The notes under the pieces are model-generated. The model saw only the letters and a program-made list of their open reading frames with translations, searched no databases and was not told the DNA's origin. The translations under genes were made by a program, and so were the position numbers. Positions 43,825 through 51,286 of a DNA stretch of 64,000 nucleotides are shown here, one piece after another. Source of the DNA: JANQJA01 sp965267485 (lineage in GTDB: Bacteria > Pseudomonadota > Gammaproteobacteria > Pseudomonadales > Azotimanducaceae); the NCBI GenBank assembly GCA_965267485.1, contig OZ254080.1, positions 2,914,001 to 2,978,000 of the forward strand. Reading direction: 5' to 3'. Position 1 is the stretch's first letter. Each line of letters opens with the position of its first letter.

Positions 43825-43915
43825 CGTAGCAAACCGCTACGTCCCTCGTGCTGAGGCTCACGCGCAGCATGCGCCGAAGTAACTGAGGTCATTCGCTGCG
43901 CTCAGGGCGAAGGTA
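43825..43915. repeat. Extragenic palindromic repeat, copy e, with adjoining hairpins
   Basis: A small perfect hairpin (CGTAGC-AAACC-GCTACG, 43825-43841) is followed by the 39-base core at 43843-43881 and a second module (CTGAGGTC, TTCGCTGCGCTCAG, GCGAAGG) to 43915. The second module is shared with the copy at 39.3 kb. Located just upstream of the alanine/glycine symporter gene. Confidence 0.8.
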
Positions 43916-43943
43916 TTCGCGCGCTTTGGGCTATGATGGAGCG

Positions 43944-45386
43944 ATGACCGACGCGCCCGCCTCCATCGACACGATCATCGACCAGGCGATGCGACCTGTC
44001 GCAGACCTCGCCTCGGGCTTCATCTTTTTCTCCGTCCCGCTGTTCGGGGCCGATGTGCCCCTCATTGTGCTCTGGCTGATTGCCGGCGGCGTGTTTTTCA
44101 CGGTCTACCTGCGCTTCGTCAACGTTCGGGGCTTCCGACACGCCATCGACATCGTTCGCGGCAAGTACCACGACAATTCGCATCCGGGTCAGATTTCGCA
44201 GTTCCAGGCACTCACGACTGCGGTTTCGGGCACCGTCGGGATCGGCAACATTGCTGGCGTCGCCGTGGCGATATCCATCGGCGGCCCGGGCGCAACCTTC
44301 TGGCTGATCGTGGCGGGATTGCTCGGTATGTCCACCAAGCTGGCCGAATGTACGCTGGGTGTCATGTATCGCGATATAGAGCGTGATGGCGTGGCTGGCG
44401 GCCCCATGTTCTACCTGAGAAAGGGCCTCGCCGAACGCGGACTGCCGGGCACCGGGCGTGCACTCGGCGTATTTTACGCGCTCGCGATGGTCGTAGGCTG
44501 TCTCGGCATCGGCAACATGTTCCAGTCGAACCAGGCAGCCGCGATCTTTTTGCGTGTCACCGGTGGTGACGAGAGCCCTTTCGCCGGCACCACGTGGCTC
44601 GTTGGCGTCACGCTCGCGATCGCCGTTGGTCTCGTCATCATTGGCGGCATTCGCAGCATCGCGGCCACGACGTCACGTCTTGTGCCACTCATGGGCCTGC
44701 TCTACGTCGCCATGGCCCTGCTGGTGATCGGCCTGAACTACGAAAAGCTCCCCGCCGCACTTGCCACCATCTGGGTGGGAGCATTCAATCCACACGGCGT
44801 CGCCGGCGGCATGATTGGCGTGATGATTATCGGCTTTCGTCGCGCGGTGTTCTCGAACGAGGCGGGCCTCGGCTCGGCCGCCATCGCGCACTCTACCGCG
44901 CAAACGAAGGAGCCCGTTTCCGAAGGCTTCGTGGCTCTGCTGGAGCCCTTCATCGATACCGTGGTGATCTGCACGATGACCGCGCTCGTGATTATCACGA
45001 CGGTATACGACCCCACACTTGCCAACAATGGTATCGAGGGGATCGAACTCACCACCCGTGCCTTTGCCAGCACGCTGGGCTGGTCGCCCATACCCCTCTC
45101 GATTGTTGCGATGCTGTTCGCCTACTCAACGATGATCACGTGGTCCTACTACGGCCTAACCGCCTTCAAGTATCTGGCGGGCCACAGCCGAGCGGCCGAC
45201 GTCGGCTTCAAGCTCGTCTTCCTCGGATTCATCGTATTGGGCAGCGCCATCGAGTTGGGTTCACTGATCGACCTCTCGGACGCGCTCGTGTTCATCGTCG
45301 CGATCCCGAATCTCGTCGGGCTGTACCTGATGGCCCCGATGATCCGGCGCGAAGTCATTGCCTACGAACGCAGACGCGGACTCTGA
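43944..45386 (+). CDS. Sodium:alanine/glycine symporter (AGCS family)
   Basis: A 480-residue transporter with about eleven helices. Family motifs are ISQFQALTTAVSGTVGIGNIAGV, GMSTKLAECTLGVMYRD, MIGVMIIGFRRAVFSNEAGLGSAAIAHS (read in parts) and FAYSTMITWSYYGLTAFKYL. It couples sodium to uptake of alanine or glycine. A TTG at 43926 is possible, but the ATG at 43944 gives the usual N-terminus. It converges on the gene at 45387 with no base between the stop codons. Confidence 0.92.
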   Translation: MTDAPASIDTIIDQAMRPVADLASGFIFFSVPLFGADVPLIVLWLIAGGVFFTVYLRFVNVRGFRHAIDIVRGKYHDNSHPGQISQFQALTTAVSGTVGIGNIAGVAVAISIGGPGATFWLIVAGLLGMSTKLAECTLGVMYRDIERDGVAGGPMFYLRKGLAERGLPGTGRALGVFYALAMVVGCLGIGNMFQSNQAAAIFLRVTGGDESPFAGTTWLVGVTLAIAVGLVIIGGIRSIAATTSRLVPLMGLLYVAMALLVIGLNYEKLPAALATIWVGAFNPHGVAGGMIGVMIIGFRRAVFSNEAGLGSAAIAHSTAQTKEPVSEGFVALLEPFIDTVVICTMTALVIITTVYDPTLANNGIEGIELTTRAFASTLGWSPIPLSIVAMLFAYSTMITWSYYGLTAFKYLAGHSRAADVGFKLVFLGFIVLGSAIELGSLIDLSDALVFIVAIPNLVGLYLMAPMIRREVIAYERRRGL

Positions 45387-45686
45387 CTACATACCGAGGT
45401 CACGAAACTCACACACGGTATCGGCATTGGTCAGAAAGGCCTGACGCGCATCGACCTCGACAATTTCGAGCAGCACCGTTCCCTCTTCCATGGGCCGCAA
45501 CGTCACGCGACTGACCCTGTTCACATCCAGCACTTTCTGATCCTTGCCATCGGCGCGGAAGACAAAGCACTTCACCTGGCAGGATTTCACGCGATCATCA
45601 GCGCACTTGAGCGTGGTGACATCATCATCGTCGGCAATCGCGACAAGCGGCAGGCAAAACACGAGCAGGGCAAGAAATCGGTTCAT
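45387..45686 (-). CDS. Small exported cysteine-containing protein
   Basis: A 99-residue protein with a signal peptide (MNRFLALLVFCLPLVAIADD) and four mature cysteines (LKCADD, KSCQVKCFVF, TVCEFRD) that may form two disulfides. The ATG at 45686 has AGAGGA 7 bases upstream, so it is preferred to 45719. Not a known family. Probably periplasmic. Confidence 0.65.
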   Translation of the reverse strand: MNRFLALLVFCLPLVAIADDDDVTTLKCADDRVKSCQVKCFVFRADGKDQKVLDVNRVSRVTLRPMEEGTVLLEIVEVDARQAFLTNADTVCEFRDLGM

Positions 45687-45743
45687 GGGGCTTCCTCTGG
45701 GCTGGTGGAATACCCGCATCGTAGTGGGTGTGGGTGCAGCGCG

Positions 45744-46163
45744 CTACAGGGGTGGAATCAGCACCGCCGCGAGCCCGAGCAAAACCAGCATGCCGGCGAC
45801 CATACAGGCATAAACCCAACCCGCGGGCTCAGGCCGCACCTGAGGCTGGAACGGCCGCGCCTCAGGCGCACCGACCACAGCCAAGCGACCCGCGAGCACG
45901 AAGCGATCATCTTCGCGCTTGCTGATGACCGATGGCTGCCCTGGCGTGTCGTCAAGTGCGCGGCGAATCTTCATCACTGCGGCGCGCACATCCAGCGCGG
46001 GCTTCGCCAGGCGCGCACGGACCTCTTCGCCAGACATGCCCTGCCCGCCCGTCTCGTGCAACAGCAGCAGCACGTCCATTGCCTCGCGATCAAGCTTGAT
46101 GACAATGTCGCCCTTGCGAATCTCGCGGCGAGCAGGGTCGAGGGTGAAGTGGTTGTCAGTCAT
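45744..46163 (-). CDS. Winged-helix protein with C-terminal membrane anchor (CadC/ToxR-like)
   Basis: A 139-residue protein. The N-terminal winged helix follows the OmpR/PhoB pattern: FTLDPARREIRKGDIVIKLD, then LLLLHETGGQGMSGEEVRARL, AVMKIRRALDD and the hairpin PSVISKREDDRFVL. A linker leads to one C-terminal helix (WVYACMVAGMLVLLGLAAVLI). Compared with CadC the periplasmic sensor is missing, so it could be an anchored regulator. The start at 46163 is preferred; upstream ATGs in frame at 46190 and 46214 are possible. Confidence 0.7.
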   Translation of the reverse strand: MTDNHFTLDPARREIRKGDIVIKLDREAMDVLLLLHETGGQGMSGEEVRARLAKPALDVRAAVMKIRRALDDTPGQPSVISKREDDRFVLAGRLAVVGAPEARPFQPQVRPEPAGWVYACMVAGMLVLLGLAAVLIPPL

Positions 46164-46259
46164 GGGGCTGATGGTATCCGTTTTCGTCATGGATGGGGCT
46201 ATTGTTGTGGTCATCGCCACCTGCGAGGATGGCACAACAATGACAATAAGGTGATTGAG

Positions 46260-46682
46260 ATGAACCGGGATACGCTCGTGCAGTGGCTCCAGATGTCTTG
46301 CCTGCTCACCGGGCGCTTTCTGCTGGGTCTCTACTTCATCGTACCGGGCATCTCGAAGATCACGGGGTATGAAGGTACAGCGGCCTATATGGCAGAGCAC
46401 GGCGTCCCGATGATACCGGTGCTGCTGCCGCTTACGATCATCCTGCAGATCGGCCTCGGGACAGCGCTGATCGTCGGCTTCTACGCGCGAAGCTCAGCCT
46501 TTCTGCTGGCGGGACTGACGCTGGTGATCAGCATCTTCATGCACAACTTCTGGGCCATGCCCGAAGGAATCCAACAGGCGCATGAGATGCAGAATTTCAT
46601 CAAGAACATGGCAATCATGGCGGGGCTGTTGGCGATCGTCGGGCTGGGCGCCGGCAAGTACAGCCTGAGCAGGCAGACCTGA
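46260..46682 (+). CDS. DoxX family membrane protein
   Basis: A 140-residue four-helix membrane protein of the DoxX group: LTGRFLLGLYFIVPGISKITGYEG, LLPLTIILQIGLGTALIVGFY, and HEMQNFIKNMAIMAGLLAIVGLGAG (in parts). Related proteins take part in thiosulfate or quinone-linked redox, but this small type is not characterised. It is divergent from the membrane-anchored regulator at 46163, which may control it. Confidence 0.86.
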   Translation: MNRDTLVQWLQMSCLLTGRFLLGLYFIVPGISKITGYEGTAAYMAEHGVPMIPVLLPLTIILQIGLGTALIVGFYARSSAFLLAGLTLVISIFMHNFWAMPEGIQQAHEMQNFIKNMAIMAGLLAIVGLGAGKYSLSRQT

Positions 46683-46693
46683 CCGGTGTTCTG

Positions 46694-47647
46694 CTATGCG
46701 CAGAGTTGTCCCCGCCAGAACGTCATCATGTCGTCATGGAATCGGGCAGCGACATCGCCTTCGCTGCCGATCCGTGCACCGACCTTGCCGTAACCTGCCT
46801 TCAGCGCGTACACCATCAGGTCACGATCCGTCAGCGCGGGATCGGCCTCGCCGGTCAGCGGGTGGTAAAACGCACCGTCGAAGCCAATGTACACCGTCGG
46901 CGCGGACGGACTGACCTTGGCGTCGGCCACCATCTCGATCGGCGTATCGCGATCGAACGAATGCTGTGCGCCATCGAACAGCTTGAACGTAGCGTCGCCG
47001 CCCGCCAGACACATCGCGTGAATCTGCGCCTGCACCTGCTGCGGCAGGCACCATTCGTCCCGATCGCCGATGACGGCGCGAACCACGGTCTCGCCAAGCG
47101 TCGGCACCAGGAACTGCTGGCCGCACCAGGGGTAAGCCGCGTAGACCGAATGGAGCCTCGGCCCGTCGACCGCATCGGCGAAATGCGTGACCGCAGCAGA
47201 CATGACCGCCGACCCGCCACGACTGTGACCCTGTGCGCCGATTCTGGCCTCGTCAACGTCGTCTGTTGTTGCCAGCAACCTCGCCGTTGCCAAGACGTCG
47301 TAAGCGCTCGCCGCAAACGAGTATTGCGTCTGGTTGGCCACGGTGCTGGTGACCGCCCGCGCGCCGAATGGGTCGATAACGCAGGTGGCGATGCCGGCAT
47401 CGGTGAGCAGCAGCGCCTTGTGAATGTGCGATGGGGCAACGCCCAGACTGCCGGGTACCACAATGACGCAGGCGAACGGCCCTTCTCCCGGCGGCAGAAA
47501 CAGCTGACCTTCGATGCCGATGCGCGCCATCGCATCGGGCTTCGACATCGCCTCGAAGAAATTAACGGGGTTGGCAGAGTCGACGCGGATCGCCTGCCCC
47601 TCGATGCCGTTGTCGAGTGTGATCAGTTCTTCAGCAAATGAGGCCAT
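46694..47647 (-). CDS. Dienelactone-hydrolase-like alpha/beta hydrolase
   Basis: A 317-residue hydrolase: FACVIVVPGSLGVAPSHIHK (oxyanion region), the nucleophile elbow RIGAQGHSRGGSAVMSA with the Ser of GHSRGG, the acid in VIGDRDEWCLP and the catalytic His in FDGAQHSFDRDTP. It has no signal peptide. The substrate is unknown; the family acts on esters, lactones and peptides. Confidence 0.86.
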   Translation of the reverse strand: MASFAEELITLDNGIEGQAIRVDSANPVNFFEAMSKPDAMARIGIEGQLFLPPGEGPFACVIVVPGSLGVAPSHIHKALLLTDAGIATCVIDPFGARAVTSTVANQTQYSFAASAYDVLATARLLATTDDVDEARIGAQGHSRGGSAVMSAAVTHFADAVDGPRLHSVYAAYPWCGQQFLVPTLGETVVRAVIGDRDEWCLPQQVQAQIHAMCLAGGDATFKLFDGAQHSFDRDTPIEMVADAKVSPSAPTVYIGFDGAFYHPLTGEADPALTDRDLMVYALKAGYGKVGARIGSEGDVAARFHDDMMTFWRGQLCA

Positions 47648-47791
47648 GAGTTTCTCTCAGCTTTCGTCTACTTCGCGCAAGGGAATAACCACGCTAGACT
47701 ACTCTCAATCGATGTCAGACTCACGGATGAGAATGCATGGACGACCCGCAAGACCAGAAGATGCGCGCCCTCCTTCACCGCGTGCGAGTGA

Positions 47792-48037
47792 TCATTCAGG
47801 CCCCGCATCACGAGGCACGTTCAACGCCGAGGTACGACGGATGAGCAGCCTCAACCAGACCATCGCGAACACGGCTCCGATGAGTATCGGGACGACCGTT
47901 GGCCACGAGAGGCCACCCAATAGCACCTGCAAGCTGAATCCCGTCACAGCGACGGTCGCGCCAAGACCAAACGAAAACAGACTCATTGCAACCGCAAAGA
48001 CGAGCCACTCAATGGTCAACATCGTGGATTCAGACAT
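47792..48037 (-). CDS. Small two-helix membrane protein
   Basis: An 81-residue protein with two hydrophobic helices (WLVFAVAMSLFSFGLGATVAV and PTVVPILIGAVFAMVWLRLL) and a polar C-terminal tail (RRTSALNVPRDAGPE). The start at 48037 has CGGAGGGA 8 bases upstream. It is divergent from the double-glycine peptide gene at 48243 and may belong to the same unit, for example as an immunity or export helper. No known family. Confidence 0.6.
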   Translation of the reverse strand: MSESTMLTIEWLVFAVAMSLFSFGLGATVAVTGFSLQVLLGGLSWPTVVPILIGAVFAMVWLRLLIRRTSALNVPRDAGPE

Positions 48038-48242
48038 CACGTTCCCTCCGTGGGTCACACAGCATTGAGAAATCAGATTACAGACCATTATCACGACTTC
48101 CGAGCGGCAAGTTGAGTAATTCAACGTAGTCCATGTCCTACAGAAACCAGAGCAAGAGTCTTCTCCGAAAGGGTGAATGAACAATCTAAATTTATTCGGT
48201 CGGCAATAAGCCGTCACCAAGAAACAACATGGAGAAGGTCTC

Positions 48243-48446
48243 ATGCGAGAACTGAACGAGATGGAACTCGAAGAGGTATCTGGTGGTATCTCAAGATCAA
48301 TTGGCTATCAGACGTCGCTTGGCGCGGCAGGTGGATTCCTTGCGCTAGCGGTAGGTGCATCCGCACTTACGCCCGTAGGGATTGGCCTTATGGCAGGTGC
48401 ATCGATCTTCAGCTCGGGCTTGGCAATTTACTACGCAGCAAGGTAG
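48243..48446 (+). CDS. Double-glycine leader peptide, candidate class II bacteriocin/microcin
   Basis: A 67-residue precursor. The leader MRELNEMELEEVSGG has the spacing typical of double-glycine leaders (LxxxELxxVxGG), with cleavage expected after Gly15. The 52-residue core is hydrophobic and rich in G, A, S and L (TSLGAAGGFLALAVGASALT, VGIGLMAGASIFSSGLAIYY), carries few charges, and ends AAR. Such cores insert into membranes. The ribosome site GGAGAAGG lies 5 bases before the ATG. The region is visibly richer in A and T than its neighbours. No C39-type peptidase transporter is nearby. Toxic activity is inferred, not shown. Confidence 0.78.
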   Translation: MRELNEMELEEVSGGISRSIGYQTSLGAAGGFLALAVGASALTPVGIGLMAGASIFSSGLAIYYAAR

Positions 48447-48489
48447 TGCTTTAATCCAACTAGGTATCTGAAAGGATTCAGGAGACCAA

Positions 48490-48711
48490 ATGAGTTTGAA
48501 AAACATTGCTCTCGCCATAGGACTCTCGGCATGCCTAGTTGCGATTCTTTCGTTGCTTGGCGTCTTTGGATCAGAGAGAAGTCATGCTCTTGTTTCGTTC
48601 ATCGGCACAACACTTACCTGTATTCTCTATGGCGTAGCGAGTTCCAGAAGCTTGAACACGGATCGACCCGCGGAAGGGCGATTAATGCGTCGAGAGAAAG
48701 CCGAGAGCTAG
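48490..48711 (+). CDS. Small membrane protein, candidate immunity protein
   Basis: A 73-residue protein with two helices (NIALAIGLSACLVAILSLLGVF and HALVSFIGTTLTCILYGVA) and a basic C-terminal tail (RLMRREKAES). AGGAG precedes the ATG by 6 bases. It lies 43 bases downstream of the bacteriocin-like gene on the same strand, the place and size usual for class II bacteriocin immunity genes. No family recognised, and immunity is an inference from position only. Confidence 0.6.
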   Translation: MSLKNIALAIGLSACLVAILSLLGVFGSERSHALVSFIGTTLTCILYGVASSRSLNTDRPAEGRLMRREKAES

Positions 48712-48763
48712 CAGCAGCCGACGAAAACTACTTTTCGTCGCCTCGGCGCTAAAACGCTGCTAG
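48708..48763. repeat. Nested inverted repeat closing the bacteriocin-like cassette
   Basis: Outer arms CTAGCAGC (48708-48715) and GCTGCTAG (48756-48763) enclose an inner perfect stem CGACGAAAA-CTAC-TTTTCGTCG (48719-48740). The stop codon of the upstream gene is in the outer arm. There is no strong T-run, so this may be a terminator hairpin or an mRNA-stabilising structure. Confidence 0.6.
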
Positions 48764-48785
48764 TGTCCCCCCTAAAGGTTAAGGG
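48764..48785 (+). promoter_or_regulatory. Candidate C6-N4-GG box before the oxidoreductase gene
   Basis: It reads TGTCCCCCC, TAAA, GG and TTAAGGG, resembling the boxes at 25695 (CCCCCC, AAAA, GG) and 24941 (minus strand). It ends 11 bases before the ATG at 48797, overlapping the ribosome-site region, which would suit repression if it is a true operator. Confidence 0.3.
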
Positions 48786-48796
48786 AGGGAGACCCC

Positions 48797-49795
48797 ATGC
48801 CAACCACCAGCCGAGAAATCCACCTCGCCTCCAGGCCCGATGGCCTGCCCACGCCCGACAACTTCAAGCTTGTTGAGCATCTCGTCGAAGATCCGGGCGA
48901 GAACGAGCTGCTGGTGCGCAACGTGTACATGTCGGTGGATCCTGCGATGCGCCCTCCCCTGACCAACGGCCAGGCCAAGCTGGATGAGGTGCTTGGCGGC
49001 GGTGCGATTGGCCGGGTCGAGCAGAGCAACCATCCGGACTTCAGCGTCGGCGACTACGTGCAACACCGCTTCGGCTTTCGCGAGTATTTCCTTTCGAACG
49101 GCGAGGGGCTTCAGAAGATCGAGCCGCAAGGCGAACCGATCACTGCGTACCTGCACGTGCTCGGTGGCACCGGGTTCACGGCCTGGGGCGGGCTTCTGAT
49201 CACGGGTCAGCTCAAGGACAACGAGAACGTCTTCGTTTCTGCGGCGGCCGGCGCCGTCGGCAGCGTCGCGGTTCAGATCGCGAAGATCAAGGGATGCCGG
49301 GTCGCGGCGAGCGCAGGTAGCGATGAGAAGGTCGCTTATCTCAAAGACGAGCTGGGTGCAGACCACGCCTTCAACTACAAGACCCAGAGCATTGCGCGCG
49401 AGCTGCACGTGGGGCTCCCTGACGGCATCGATGTCTACTTCGACAACGTCGGCGGCAAGCATCTCGACGCCGCCGTCGGCCAGATGCGTCCGCTCGGCCG
49501 AATCCCCATCTGCGGCATGATCTCGGCCTATAACAACAAGGGCGCGCGTTCCGAGGGTGTCACGACACTGGCGAACATGATCTACAACCGCGTCACAATG
49601 CGGGGCTTTGTGGTCTACGAGTTCAACGACCGCCGGGACGAATTCATCGCCGACATGCGCCAGTGGATTGCTGACGGCAAGATGAAGTACCGGGAAACCG
49701 TCATGGAGGGCATCGCGCAGGCCCCTCACGCGCTCATCGGCCTGCTGAACGGCGAAAACATCGGCAAAATGCTCGTGAAGCTGTCAGACGAGTAG
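48797..49795 (+). CDS. NADP-dependent medium-chain oxidoreductase (zinc-independent)
   Basis: A 332-residue MDR enzyme of the leukotriene B4 dehydrogenase / curcumin reductase group. REIHLASRPDGLPTPDNF starts the family, followed by VYMSVDPAMR, LGGTGFTAWGGLL, the cofactor motif AAAGAVGSVAVQIAKIKGCRV and GIDVYFDNVGGKHLD. No zinc ligands. It reduces alpha,beta-unsaturated carbonyls with NADPH. GGGAGGGAG precedes the ATG. Cytoplasmic. Confidence 0.93.
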   Translation: MPTTSREIHLASRPDGLPTPDNFKLVEHLVEDPGENELLVRNVYMSVDPAMRPPLTNGQAKLDEVLGGGAIGRVEQSNHPDFSVGDYVQHRFGFREYFLSNGEGLQKIEPQGEPITAYLHVLGGTGFTAWGGLLITGQLKDNENVFVSAAAGAVGSVAVQIAKIKGCRVAASAGSDEKVAYLKDELGADHAFNYKTQSIARELHVGLPDGIDVYFDNVGGKHLDAAVGQMRPLGRIPICGMISAYNNKGARSEGVTTLANMIYNRVTMRGFVVYEFNDRRDEFIADMRQWIADGKMKYRETVMEGIAQAPHALIGLLNGENIGKMLVKLSDE

Positions 49796-49832
49796 TTGCC
49801 CGTCGCCCGGACTTGGCGTTAGCGTTCGGCGT

Positions 49833-50213
49833 ATGGAGATTGATCGCCGCTTCGACAGGCAGCACAACCTGATTCGCTACGATGTGCGTGGCGTCGCCGA
49901 CCCTGAGGCCGTACTCGCCTTCGCAACCGAGACCGTGAAACACCCGGAGTTCGTGTCCGGCATGAACACGATCTGGAATCTCGACGGCGCCGATCTGTCG
50001 CATCTCTCGTCCAGCGACTTTCGCCGCAGCCGCTCGGTGCCACGTGCGCCTGCCGCACAGCGCGGCAGCGCGCGCGTCGTGATTGTAACCGGCGACGCCT
50101 TGAGCTATGGGCTCGTAAGAATGTTCATGGCCTATGCGGGGCTCGAACACCTCGACTACCACGTCGTGAACACCATGAGCGAAGCGCTCGAGCTACTCGG
50201 CATCCAGGACTAG
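49833..50213 (+). CDS. STAS/SpoIIAA-like small protein
   Basis: A 126-residue protein: MEIDRRFDRQHNLIRYDVRG, then a central IWNLDGADLSHLSSSDF, a VVIVTGDALSYGLVRMF strand-helix and a terminal HVVNTMSEALELLG. The order of strands and helices matches SpoIIAA/STAS-like domains found in stand-alone proteins. Function unknown. Its TAG shares the palindrome CTAG with the stop of the converging gene. Confidence 0.7.
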   Translation: MEIDRRFDRQHNLIRYDVRGVADPEAVLAFATETVKHPEFVSGMNTIWNLDGADLSHLSSSDFRRSRSVPRAPAAQRGSARVVIVTGDALSYGLVRMFMAYAGLEHLDYHVVNTMSEALELLGIQD

Positions 50214-50962
50214 CGCAGCGTCCACTCCACACCGATCGAATACTCGAGGTCGGCACTGTCGACGCCTGCCTCGGGCTCCGAGTCATAGGAATAGTCCGCG
50301 CTGAACTCGATGCCCAGATTCCTTGTCAGCTGGGTCGTCAGCCCAAGTACCGCTATCGCGCGAATGTCCCCCGTGTCCCCCAGCGCCGGCTGTGCATAGG
50401 CTGAGAAGGTGAGCCAGCTGTCAGGGATGACTTCAACGGGCTGGCCAAACGTTACGTAAAGATTCGCCCGCCACAGGTCGCTGCGCGCACCGGTGGTATA
50501 GCGCTCCTTCTCGCGAATGGCGCCAATGCCAAGCAGGCCTCGACGAGCCTCGCTCTGCGCCCATTCATATCGGTATCCGCCCCCAAACAGCGTACGCGAG
50601 TCGATCAGCGCGAACTCATCCTGCTGGTACTGTGCCAGCACATCGAAGCCGTGACGCCCGCCCAAACCTCGCACATAGCGGATATGGGCAAACTGGTTGT
50701 CGTCGCTCTTTTCGTCGTTGGTCTCGGCATAGTTCAGTGAGCCGACAAACATCCACGTGGATTTGCCGGTTCGCAGCAGCGAGTGATTCTCGACTTCGAA
50801 CTCGTTCTGCGTTTTGGTACCCCGCGCGCCCTCGACACTGAACGAGAACGTCGAGAACGCCGGCTCACCAAGGTTGCTGTAGTACTCCTCATGCACGTCG
50901 ACAATCGCCAGTGCCGTCGTCGGTACCACGAGCATCGAAATTGCCGCAAACAGTCGGCGCAC
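50210..50962 (-). CDS. DUF481 (YdiY-like) outer-membrane protein
   Basis: A 250-residue protein with a signal peptide (RRLFAAISMLVVPTTALA) and regular amphipathic beta-strands, such as FSFSVEGARG, WMFVGSLNYAETND, RGLGGRHGFDVLAQYQ and the C-terminal SIGVEWTLR, typical of a small outer-membrane barrel. DUF481 proteins have no settled role. The start is GTG at 50962, preceded by GGGAGG 7 bases upstream; the longer open frame to 51052 lacks a signal at its N-terminus. Confidence 0.85.
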   Translation of the reverse strand: MRRLFAAISMLVVPTTALAIVDVHEEYYSNLGEPAFSTFSFSVEGARGTKTQNEFEVENHSLLRTGKSTWMFVGSLNYAETNDEKSDDNQFAHIRYVRGLGGRHGFDVLAQYQQDEFALIDSRTLFGGGYRYEWAQSEARRGLLGIGAIREKERYTTGARSDLWRANLYVTFGQPVEVIPDSWLTFSAYAQPALGDTGDIRAIAVLGLTTQLTRNLGIEFSADYSYDSEPEAGVDSADLEYSIGVEWTLR

Positions 50963-51061
50963 AAAACCTCCCGGGAAGACCCAAAAGCGCGGGATTATAT
51001 GGTGAATCGGGATTTTTCGGCTATACTGCCGCCGACTTATCCACAGGGGCACGACTTCCCA

Positions 51062-51286
51062 ATGGCAAAAGAAGTCTCAATCCAGATCGAGGAATCTCTC
51101 GAAGAACGTGCACGCGCGATCGCGTCACGCCGCGGCATTTCGTTTGACCAGCTGGTCGCCCAGCAGCTCGAACGCGCCGTCTCGAACGACGAGTACGCAA
51201 ACCTGCGACGCCAGGTCTCGCGCGGCGCCCGTTCGAACTCGAATCCGTCGGAACAACTGCTCCGCAAAAGCCTGCTGAAGCGCTAG
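51062..51286 (+). CDS. Ribbon-helix-helix-like small protein
   Basis: A 74-residue protein that begins with a short strand (KEVSIQIEESLEERARAIAS) and two helices (RRGISFDQLVAQQLERAVSN), the layout of CopG/Arc-type DNA-binding or antitoxin domains, followed by a basic tail. No toxin gene lies beside it. ATG at 51062 chosen because the upstream frame runs into the divergent promoter. It may regulate its own gene. Confidence 0.55.
   Translation: MAKEVSIQIEESLEERARAIASRRGISFDQLVAQQLERAVSNDEYANLRRQVSRGARSNSNPSEQLLRKSLLKR

Noticed and set aside
47736..47843. A 35-codon + strand frame beginning MDDPQDQKMRALLHRVRV
   Set aside because: It has no clear ribosome site, overlaps the end of the gene at 47792 and matches nothing recognisable.
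48173..48454. A 93-codon + strand frame overlapping the bacteriocin-like gene
   Set aside because: It is in another frame of the same DNA, lacks a ribosome site, and is rich in Trp and Arg as shadow frames often are.
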